Source: UBA7359 sp964392105
GTDB lineage: Bacteria > Pseudomonadota > Gammaproteobacteria > Eutrophobiales > Eutrophobiaceae
Direction: 5' to 3'
Assembly (NCBI GenBank): GCA_964392105.1
Contig: CAYMPA010000098.1
Location: 1 to 11,554 of the forward strand
DNA: 11,554 nucleotides
In this document: piece after piece, positions 6,851-11,554 of the stretch
How the letters are laid out: each line of letters opens with the position of its first letter
Position numbering within the stretch: position 1 is the first letter of the stretch
Position numbers and translations under genes: made by a program
Notes under the pieces: model-generated
Databases searched by the model: none
Told to the model about the DNA's origin: nothing
The model's input: the letters and a program-made list of their open reading frames with translations, nothing else

Positions 6851-7726
6851 ATGAAACTTGCTACATATCAATATAACAATGAAATTTATATCGGTGCTGT
6901 TACTAAAGACGGTATCTGTCCTGCTTCTGAAATATATAGTGGAAATGATGGCATGATTCGTTTCTTTAAATCAGGTGAAGATGGAATGAATGATCTAAAT
7001 AAACAAATAAATAATGAACCTGAATTACTTTCTATGGATGATGTACAACTACTTGCACCTATAACCAAACCCGATAAATTATTTGGTGTAAGTCTGAATT
7101 ATGCTGACCATATAAAGGAAACAGGGCTTGAGCAACCTGAATACCCGACCTTTTTTAATAAACAAAACAGTTGTGTAATTGGTCCGGGCAGTGCCATTCA
7201 CAGACCTAAAGTCTCTGAAAAGCTAGATTACGAAGGTGAGCTGGGTGTTGTTATTGGCAAACGATGTCGCCATGTAAATCGCGAACAGGCATCGACAGTT
7301 ATTGCAGGCTATACAATCGTAAATGATGTTAGTGTCCGTGATTGGCAAATACGTTCTCACACGTGGACTTTAGGAAAATCATTCGATACACATGGTCCTA
7401 TCGGGCCATGGATTGTGACAGCTGATGAGATTGGCGACCCACATAATCTCTCGATCAAAACCTGGGTAAATGATGATTTAAGACAAGATTCCAATACAAA
7501 GCATTTAATTTTTGATTGTTATTACATGGTTGAATACCTGTCACAAGTCATGACCCTGGAACCAGGTGATATTATAGCTACCGGAACCAGTAGTGGTGTC
7601 GGGGTTATGATGAAACCACGTGGCTATATGAAAGCGGGTGATGAAGTAAAAATAGAAATTGAAAAAATTGGAACCCTAATAAACCCAGTAATTGATGAAC
7701 CCGACTCAACCGAGTTTATTAAATAA
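6851..7726 (+). CDS. Fumarylacetoacetate hydrolase (FAH) family protein
   Basis: A 291-residue member of the FAH superfamily, Mg2+- or Mn2+-dependent enzymes that cleave C-C bonds or decarboxylate and hydrate dicarbonyl acids in aromatic and related breakdown. The N-terminal third is the family's variable cap, and the catalytic core runs from about residue 70. The entry motif FGVSLNYADHIKE holds the likely catalytic H87. Metal ligands are E128 and E130 in KLDYEGELGVVIG and D159 in IVNDVSVRDWQ. TGTSSGVG (244-251) and the PGD turn (238-240) match the family's C-terminal core. The exact substrate cannot be read from sequence; acylpyruvate hydrolase, 2-keto-3-deoxy sugar acid processing and oxaloacetate decarboxylase activities all occur in this family. 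It is a single-gene unit on the plus strand, and its stop is 6 bases from the stop of the opposite Lon-domain gene. Confidence 0.9.
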   Translation: MKLATYQYNNEIYIGAVTKDGICPASEIYSGNDGMIRFFKSGEDGMNDLNKQINNEPELLSMDDVQLLAPITKPDKLFGVSLNYADHIKETGLEQPEYPTFFNKQNSCVIGPGSAIHRPKVSEKLDYEGELGVVIGKRCRHVNREQASTVIAGYTIVNDVSVRDWQIRSHTWTLGKSFDTHGPIGPWIVTADEIGDPHNLSIKTWVNDDLRQDSNTKHLIFDCYYMVEYLSQVMTLEPGDIIATGTSSGVGVMMKPRGYMKAGDEVKIEIEKIGTLINPVIDEPDSTEFIK

Positions 7727-7732
7727 TTAAAT

Positions 7733-8323
7733 CTAGAGTTCAGGAAGATCACCTGAGTCGATCTTTTCCAGCAGGGCCTGAATATAGTCAAAACGGTGTA
7801 AGGCACTATCCATCTCCAATAATGCTTGTTTAGCAGACATCTCAAACGGCAGTAATTCAGCCAGCCGTTCACTAACCCAATTTGCCTTATCAAATCGTTC
7901 TGATTCTTTTGCAAATGGTAATTTATAACGATTCGCTATCTCTTTAAGTAAATCCGAAAAACCCTGATATGAGACAGGCATAAGATCATCATCTTCATCC
8001 ATCCAGGTAATTTCTCCGATACACAAATTATCCTGTCCGACTTCAGATTTCTCCACCCTGAAACGTCGTTCGCCTCTAACCGTAATACCAAGTAACCCAT
8101 CATCCATTTGATCCCAGTCGATGACTTTTGCATAGGTACCCATAGGAAAAAATTCAGCTGGCTTTCCAGTCTCTTCTTCTTCACGGATTAAGCAGACACC
8201 AAAACCACTATCTGAACGTAAGCAATTACTTACCATATCAAGATATCGCGGCTCAAATATTCTGAGTTGAAGCTCGCCTTCAGGGAATAAAACAGTATTT
8301 AGAGTAAATAATGGAATATTCAT
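7733..8323 (-). CDS. Stand-alone Lon N-terminal (substrate-binding) domain protein
   Basis: A 196-residue protein consisting only of the LonN/ASB substrate-binding domain; the AAA+ and protease parts of Lon are absent, which is normal for this family of small proteins. The family start is easily seen: MNIPLFTLNTVLFPEGELQLRIF is cut here to its key words, PLF, LFPEGELQLRIFEPRYLDMV. The later GVCLIREEEE and WDQMDDGLLGI stretches fit as well. Its role is uncertain; it may bind unfolded protein or act as an adaptor. A TTG start at 8329 would overlap the mpl stop, but the ATG at 8323, two bases after that stop, reproduces the family N-terminus, so I use it. It is the last gene of the Yip1-like/mpl cluster. 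It ends only 6 bp from the converging hydrolase gene, so each transcript must terminate inside the other's coding region. Confidence 0.9.
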   Translation of the reverse strand: MNIPLFTLNTVLFPEGELQLRIFEPRYLDMVSNCLRSDSGFGVCLIREEEETGKPAEFFPMGTYAKVIDWDQMDDGLLGITVRGERRFRVEKSEVGQDNLCIGEITWMDEDDDLMPVSYQGFSDLLKEIANRYKLPFAKESERFDKANWVSERLAELLPFEMSAKQALLEMDSALHRFDYIQALLEKIDSGDLPEL

Positions 8324-8325
8324 AA

Positions 8326-9678
8326 TCAACTTAGTATCTTGACCAATTTTTTGTGGATACCGCCGAACCCCCCATTACTCATAATCACAATATGATCACC
8401 AGGCTGGTGTAACTCGGCTATCAAACTAACAATTGCCTCTATATCTGTGAAGACTCGACAACGATCACCAAGTTCATTCATTTGTTCAGCCATATCCCAG
8501 TCCAGATTATCAGCCTGGTAAAGCAATACTATGTCAGCGTTTACAAAAGAACCGGACAGGGTATTGGCATGTATGCCCATACGCATCGTATTTGAACGGG
8601 GTTCCATTACGGCAATGATTCGTGTATCTCCTGCATGCTGCCGTAAGGCTTGAAGTGTTTTAGCTATCGCTGTTGGATGATGTGCAAAATCATCATAAAT
8701 ACGAATACCATTCGAATCGAAGATACATTCGAGACGACGTTTAACCGATTTAAATTCAGACAGGGCGTGACAAGCTTTTTCTGTTGAAACACCAATATTA
8801 GTTGCAGCAATGATAGATGCCAGGGCGTTATAGGCATTATGTTCGCCAATTAATAACCAGGAGACATCACCAACTATCTTGTTCTCTTTAACAACAGAAA
8901 AATTTCGATAATCACCATCAGCATTTGTTAGTGACCAATCTGGATCTGTACCAGAAAACGTCTCTGTTGGTGTCCAACACCCCATCTCAAGCACCTTATT
9001 GACCTCCACGTCATCTTGAGGGTAAATAATCTTTCCCTGTTGTGGCATGATCCGCACTAAATGGTGAAATTCGCGTCTTATAGCAGCAAGATCGTGAAAA
9101 ATATCGGCATGATCGAACTCAATATTATTTATTATCAAGGTTTTCGGGTGATAATGGATAAATTTTGAACGCTTATCAAAAAATGCTGTGTCGTACTCGT
9201 CTGCTTCGATCACAAAATAATCTGAATCAGTGTAACGTGCTGATATTCCAAAGTTTTCTGCAATACCACCAATCAAAAAACCAGGCTTAAGTCCCGCAAA
9301 TTCTAATATCCAGCATAAAATCGTTGTCGTTGTGGTTTTGCCATGTGTGCCGGATACCGCCAGTACATGTTTGTTAAATAAAACGGCTTTAAACAACCAC
9401 TCAGGGCCAGACGAAAACGGGATCTGTCGGTTCAAAAGATACTCAAGCGCAGGATTACCGCGCGATAGTGTATTACCAACGATGACCTGATCAGGAGCAG
9501 GATCAAGATTCTCAGGTTCATAGCCATTCATGACCTCAATACCCTGTTCTGCAAGTTGATTACTCATCGGTGGATAGACGTTTTGGTCGGATCCGGTTAC
9601 CTCATGGCCCATTGCTCGTGCAATTTGAGCAATTCCGCCCATGAATGTCCCGCAAATCCCCAGAATATGGATATGCAC
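8326..9678 (-). CDS. mpl: UDP-N-acetylmuramate:L-alanyl-gamma-D-glutamyl-meso-diaminopimelate ligase
   Basis: Murein recycling ligase of the Mur family: it joins the recovered tripeptide L-Ala-gamma-D-Glu-meso-DAP to UDP-MurNAc with ATP, bypassing MurC, MurD and MurE. It has 450 residues, normal for Mpl. The N-terminal HIHILGICGTFMGG nucleotide-sugar fold is diagnostic, followed by GSDQNVYPPMS (29-39). The P-loop is GTHGKTTTTT (110-119). FVIEADEYDTAFFDKRSKF (155-173) and NNIEFDHADIF (184-194) are the central-domain motifs, and YDDFAHHPTAI is the Mur C-terminal signature. The start is GTG at 9678, which gives the family N-terminus; it shares one base with the upstream TAG (TAGTG), implying coupling to the Yip1-like gene. 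Presence of Mpl implies DAP-type peptidoglycan, as in Gram-negative bacteria. Confidence 0.97.
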   Translation of the reverse strand: MHIHILGICGTFMGGIAQIARAMGHEVTGSDQNVYPPMSNQLAEQGIEVMNGYEPENLDPAPDQVIVGNTLSRGNPALEYLLNRQIPFSSGPEWLFKAVLFNKHVLAVSGTHGKTTTTTILCWILEFAGLKPGFLIGGIAENFGISARYTDSDYFVIEADEYDTAFFDKRSKFIHYHPKTLIINNIEFDHADIFHDLAAIRREFHHLVRIMPQQGKIIYPQDDVEVNKVLEMGCWTPTETFSGTDPDWSLTNADGDYRNFSVVKENKIVGDVSWLLIGEHNAYNALASIIAATNIGVSTEKACHALSEFKSVKRRLECIFDSNGIRIYDDFAHHPTAIAKTLQALRQHAGDTRIIAVMEPRSNTMRMGIHANTLSGSFVNADIVLLYQADNLDWDMAEQMNELGDRCRVFTDIEAIVSLIAELHQPGDHIVIMSNGGFGGIHKKLVKILS

Positions 9679-10220
9679 TAGTTAGTCCCTACTGGCATGA
9701 TTGCTGACGTAAAACTAAAGATGATCCAGATATAGGTAATGGCAAGCACGATTGCTAACATAAAATTAACTTCGAGGGCATGCCGTAGAATATGCCCCAT
9801 GATGACAATATTCCAACATGCCAATGATACCAGTAATAACAAGCCAAGAACCTGACTGGCACTCGAGTTAATCTCATTACTTCCACCAACGCCTGTTAAT
9901 ATATATAGCGGTAAAGCAATTAGACTAATGATGATACCGGTACCGGCTAATGCAGTGACGGTCTGTGTCCAACGTAATGATTTCCCCCTGGTTTGTAACA
10001 GCGCTTGTGTAAATACCATGATTAATATGACTTCCAGAACACCGGCCAGAACTGCTTTATCCGTGGACAGGGACAACATTGCCAATAGAATCGACAAAAG
10101 ACCATAAACAACCAAACAAAGTGTCAATAAATTTTTTGATTCAGGAATATCCTGAGGTCGTTTGATTAGACGACAGATATCAAAGAACGCTAGTAAGAGT
10201 ACTTTGCCAGCAGATAACAT
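9678..10220 (-). CDS. Yip1-like integral membrane protein
   Basis: A 180-residue membrane protein with five predicted helices, at about 29-49, 56-74, 85-110, 122-142 and 151-172. Its shape and the short amphipathic N-terminus fit bacterial Yip1-domain (PF04893-like) proteins. The family has no defined biochemical role in bacteria, and the assignment rests on topology and general resemblance, not on a sharp motif. The ATG at 10220 has AGGGGG upstream but at a long spacing of about 14 bases. The stop overlaps the GTG start of mpl by one base, so the two are very likely co-translated. A role near the cell envelope is therefore a reasonable guess. It diverges from dps across a 230-bp spacer. Confidence 0.7.
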   Translation of the reverse strand: MLSAGKVLLLAFFDICRLIKRPQDIPESKNLLTLCLVVYGLLSILLAMLSLSTDKAVLAGVLEVILIMVFTQALLQTRGKSLRWTQTVTALAGTGIIISLIALPLYILTGVGGSNEINSSASQVLGLLLLVSLACWNIVIMGHILRHALEVNFMLAIVLAITYIWIIFSFTSAIMPVGTN

Positions 10221-10350
10221 AGATAATAAGTAAGCCCCCTAATTTGAAACGCAGTAATGATGTAACTTTTCACTACATACTACCGTATCTCGGTAAAACT
10301 TTACGACTATTCTTATTTACAGTATCTCGATTTCAAAACACCACCTGATA

Positions 10351-10387
10351 ATAGATTTAATCTATCGATTTAATAAAAACAATTTGT
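10351..10387 (+). promoter_or_regulatory. Putative OxyR binding site at dps
   Basis: The consensus ATAG-N7-CTAT-N7-ATAG-N7-CTAT is met by ATAG (10351-10354), CTAT (10362-10365), ATAA (10373-10376) and TTGT (10384-10387), all with exact 7-base spacers. The first half, ATAGATTTAATCTAT, also has the inner T and A of the extended OxyR consensus, so it is a full match; the second half is degenerate. The site ends where the -35 of the dps promoter should be, the usual position for OxyR activation. E. coli dps is OxyR-activated, which makes the match more credible. Confidence 0.6.
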
Positions 10388-10401
10388 TTTATTTCAATGA
10401 C

Positions 10402-10407
10402 TGTAAT
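10402..10407 (+). promoter_or_regulatory. Candidate -10 box of dps
   Basis: TGTAAT matches 5/6 of TATAAT. At a 17-base spacing the -35 position (10379-10384, ACAATT) is a poor match and lies inside the OxyR-type site, as expected for an activator-dependent promoter. The predicted transcript would start near 10414 and reach the dps ATG after about 37 bases. Confidence 0.4.
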
Positions 10408-10438
10408 CGTTAATCTTAATTAACTACAGACACTACCA

Positions 10439-10443
10439 GGGAG
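10439..10443 (+). promoter_or_regulatory. Shine-Dalgarno that decides the dps start
   Basis: GGGAG ends one base before the ATG at 10445 but seven bases before the ATG at 10451. Only the second distance allows initiation, so dps is taken to begin at 10451. Confidence 0.7.
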
Positions 10444-10450
10444 AATGATT

Positions 10451-10924
10451 ATGGAAATTGATATTGGCATTTCTGAAGAACAGCGTAAAAATATTGCTGA
10501 TGGCTTATCTCGCATGCTTGCTGACAGTTATACGCTTTACCTGAAAACACACAATTTTCACTGGAATGTCACCGGTCCCATGTTTACAACTTTACATACC
10601 TTGTTTGAAACACACTATACTGAGCTTGCATTGGCAGTGGATGAGATTGCTGAACGCATACGCGCATTAGGTTTACCGGCACCCGGCTCATATAAACAAT
10701 TTAGTAGCCTTTCATCTATTGAAGAAGAAACCGGTACGCCAAGTGCTGAAGAAATGATCAAACAACTGATTGTCGGACAAGAAACCGTCGTTAGAACAGC
10801 CCGATCTATTTTTCCTTTAGTTGACGAAGCTAACGATGAACCTACAGCTGATCTATTAACACAACGTATGCAGGCACATGAAAAGAATGCATGGATGTTA
10901 CGGAGTTTGCTTGATAATTCGTGA
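10451..10924 (+). CDS. dps: Dps family ferritin-like DNA-protecting protein
   Basis: A 157-residue mini-ferritin that should form a 12-subunit shell, oxidise Fe2+ with H2O2 and store iron, protecting DNA during oxidative stress and starvation. The inter-subunit ferroxidase ligands are complete: H37 in FHWNV, H49 in LHT, D64 and E68 in VDEIAERI. Their spacing (12, 15, 4) is identical to E. coli Dps H51, H63, D78, E82. The protein has a short N-terminus without a Lys/Arg-rich tail, so direct DNA binding of the E. coli type is doubtful. The start at 10451 is set by the Shine-Dalgarno; the ATG at 10445 is too close. An OxyR-type box and -10 precede it. It is a single-gene unit followed by a hairpin at 10941-10958. 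Confidence 0.96.
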   Translation: MEIDIGISEEQRKNIADGLSRMLADSYTLYLKTHNFHWNVTGPMFTTLHTLFETHYTELALAVDEIAERIRALGLPAPGSYKQFSSLSSIEEETGTPSAEEMIKQLIVGQETVVRTARSIFPLVDEANDEPTADLLTQRMQAHEKNAWMLRSLLDNS

Positions 10925-10940
10925 TTTAATTTATATACGA

Positions 10941-10958
10941 CTACGAAAGGATTCGTAG
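10941..10958 (+). terminator. Hairpin after dps, weak terminator candidate
   Basis: CTACGAA, loop AGGA and TTCGTAG form a perfect 7-bp stem 16 bases after the dps stop. The following bases (GTTACTTTG) are only moderately T-rich, so it may end or stabilise the dps transcript rather than act as a classic intrinsic terminator. Confidence 0.4.
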
Positions 10959-11014
10959 GTTACTTTGATGAGGACGCTTGTAGAGTGGAACCGATAGATA
11001 ATCCTTTTAAAACA

Positions 11015-11064
11015 AAAGTGTTACCTATGTCTCCGGTATAAAGTGTTACCCATGTGCCCGGTAT
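11015..11064. repeat. Tandem 25-bp direct repeat, possible insertion-sequence end
   Basis: Two head-to-tail copies, 11015-11039 and 11040-11064, match at 22 of 25 bases. Both begin AAAGTGTTACC and end CCGGTAT. Repeated GTGTTACC-ATGT-CCGG motifs of this type are, from memory, found at the ends of IS21/IS481-like insertion sequences, where the transposase binds multiple sites. No transposase gene is present, so this would be a stranded end or a decayed element. The family assignment is not firm. Confidence 0.5.
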
Positions 11065-11080
11065 GGACCCCCAGACTGTT

Positions 11081-11097
11081 TGGCGGAGAGAGAGGGA
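11081..11097 (-). repeat. tRNA 3'-end-like fragment, minus orientation
   Basis: Read on the minus strand this is TCCCTCTCTCTCCGCCA, which looks like the T-stem and acceptor end of a bacterial tRNA with encoded CCA (tRNA-Ser type). No tRNA body follows, since the next bases turn into a hairpin repeat. It may mark an attachment site or a break point of a mobile element. Confidence 0.35.
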
Positions 11098-11104
11098 CTA
11101 CAAA

Positions 11105-11170
11105 CTACATCCCTGTAGCTTGCCCTTCGGGCCTGCCTGCGGCTGTTCAAAATCGCTCCCGGCGATTTTG
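11105..11170. repeat. String of three hairpins, candidate dispersed repeat
   Basis: Three hairpins follow each other. They are CTACA-TCCC-TGTAG (11105-11118), GCCC-TTC-GGGC (11122-11132) and a 9-bp stem CAAAATCGC/GCGATTTTG with loop TCCCG (11148-11170). The block is more G+C-rich than its surroundings. The last hairpin shares its apex GCTCCCGGC with the hairpin at 5236-5255. It looks like a structured intergenic repeat, not a gene. Confidence 0.5.
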
Positions 11171-11193
11171 TCGAAACTGGATTGTCTATTATC

Positions 11194-11221
11194 GAGGGTT
11201 CGAATTTCAATCTCGAAACCA
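11194..11221 (+). pseudogene. Degenerate tRNA T-arm/acceptor remnant
   Basis: GAGGGTTCGAAT is a perfect tRNA T-stem and loop start. The segment ends in CCA at exactly the distance expected (28 bases), but the 3' half of the T-stem and the acceptor strand have decayed. About 20 of 28 bases agree with the sequence implied by the opposite fragment at 11081-11097. A terminator follows eight bases later, as after a real tRNA gene. No D-arm or anticodon arm is visible. Confidence 0.35.
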
Positions 11222-11229
11222 TAAATAAT

Positions 11230-11256
11230 AAAACAGGCGCAAGGCCTGTTTTTTTA
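11230..11256 (+). terminator. Strong intrinsic terminator
   Basis: The stem AAAACAGGC/GCCTGTTTT (9 bp counting A/T pairs) with loop GCAAG is followed by an unbroken T run. An A run before the stem makes it usable on the minus strand as well. No intact gene precedes it closely; it sits just after the tRNA-like remnant. Confidence 0.8.
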
Positions 11257-11303
11257 TTTATCTGGCGGTGATTGCAGTCTCGAGCTATCTCGTCTCCGTT
11301 TAT

Positions 11304-11453
11304 ATATTCCCTGTTTATGGGAAAAATACAGGGAATATCTACACTTTTTGGCCTTCTAAAAACATGCATAGACCCAGATACCACCAAATGGCGCCATTCT
11401 AGCATTTCACCTTTGCATGTAGTCAAAAATTAACAGGGAATTATCAGGGAATT
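11304..11453. repeat. CAGGGAATT repeat cluster with 11-bp palindrome
   Basis: ATATTCCCTGT (11304-11314) and ACAGGGAATAT (11328-11338) form a perfect 11-bp inverted repeat around a 13-base loop. About 100 bases on, CAGGGAATT occurs twice as a direct repeat (11434-11442 and 11445-11453). This pair is itself flanked by ATGTAGTC (11417-11424) and its reverse complement GACTACAT (11461-11468). The symmetry suggests protein-binding sites or recombination remnants of a mobile element. Confidence 0.5.
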
Positions 11454-11554
11454 TGCATGCGACTACATAAGATATATGAATAATGTTTTGCGCCCTACCC
11501 CACAATGGTGAGTCAACTTTCTGAGTAATGTATCTAAGCGCTGCTCTCCTCATG

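Larger units (their letters stand above)
11065..11554. other. Gene-free, repeat-rich right end
   Basis: I find no convincing gene from the dps stop to the window end. From 11065 rightward there are tRNA 3'-end-like pieces (11081-11097, 11194-11221), a run of hairpins (11105-11170), an intrinsic terminator (11230-11256) and CAGGGAATT repeats with an 11-bp palindrome (11304-11453). Open frames crossing these parts run through the hairpins and terminator and look like no known protein. A minus-strand frame of 48 codons (11553-11407) is open to the edge and could be the tail of a gene beyond it. Bases 11470-11554 show nothing else that I can identify. Confidence 0.45.

Noticed and set aside
10445..10450. 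Earlier ATG as the dps start
   Set aside because: The only Shine-Dalgarno ends one base before it, too close for initiation; it fits the ATG at 10451.
11081..11221. A functional tRNA gene
   Set aside because: Only acceptor and T-arm-like pieces exist, in opposite orientations; there is no anticodon arm or D-arm.
11043..11228. A 61-codon plus-strand open frame
   Set aside because: It consists almost wholly of the hairpin repeat and tRNA-like sequence, with no ribosome site and no recognisable product.
11046..11426. A 126-codon minus-strand open frame
   Set aside because: It runs through the intrinsic terminator, the tRNA-like remnant, the hairpin block and the IS-like repeat, and its translation has no protein-like pattern.
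11407..11553. A 48-codon minus-strand frame open toward the right edge
   Set aside because: It could be the tail of a gene beyond the window, but part of it is the CAGGGAATT repeat and nothing in it is recognisable, so it is not called.
1..11554. CRISPR array or defence genes
   Set aside because: No regularly spaced repeats with unique spacers and no cas, restriction or toxin-antitoxin genes are visible.

Overview
The window is an AT-rich piece of a gammaproteobacterial chromosome. The evidence is the gene content: an E. coli-like Nth with residues in matching positions, an Rnf-Nqr family gene directly upstream of nth as in rsxE-nth, a DUF1841 protein, Mpl (murein tripeptide ligase) and a Dps with a recognisable OxyR-type site. 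I cannot name the species. The intergenic spaces carry several short, hairpin-rich repeat sequences, so this looks like a genome with many small dispersed elements rather than a streamlined one.

Layout. Positions 1-237 hold no gene but contain nested inverted repeats. From 6544 down to 238 every gene is on the minus strand. In order of transcription these are an RnfE-like membrane protein without its two cluster cysteines, nth (endonuclease III, TTG start), a 105-bp inverted-repeat element, a DUF1841 gene, and a signalling module: GAF-PP2C phosphatase, RsbW/SpoIIAB-type kinase, STAS antagonist and a CHASE2 class III adenylate cyclase. A 306-bp divergent spacer separates this block from a plus-strand fumarylacetoacetate hydrolase-family gene (6851-7726). 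That gene meets a second minus-strand cluster tail to tail, with only 6 bp between them. The second cluster (10220 to 7733) is a five-helix Yip1-like membrane protein, mpl (GTG start) and a stand-alone Lon N-terminal-domain protein, packed with gaps of 2 bases or less. Diverging from it is dps (10451-10924), with an OxyR-type box placed over its presumed -35. The last 630 bp carry no convincing gene. They hold a tandem 25-bp repeat resembling an insertion-sequence end, tRNA 3'-end-like fragments, a string of hairpins, a strong intrinsic terminator and repeated CAGGGAATT motifs.

How the genes may work together. The phosphatase, kinase and STAS proteins form a complete partner-switching triad with all catalytic motifs readable, but no sigma factor is present. 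The last gene of the same strand block is a membrane-bound adenylate cyclase with an extracytoplasmic CHASE2 sensor. The simplest inference is a module whose output is cAMP synthesis, or which acts in parallel with it. The DUF1841 gene is coupled to the phosphatase by a TGATG stop-start overlap. The DUF1841 ribosome-binding site lies in one arm of the inverted-repeat element, where a transcript reading through from nth would fold it into a long stem.

The most notable observations are this partner-switch/cyclase module, the Shine-Dalgarno-masking stem at 5187-5291, the double Cys-to-Ser change in the RnfE-like protein, the OxyR box at dps, and two distant hairpins that share one apical sequence on different but still paired stems.
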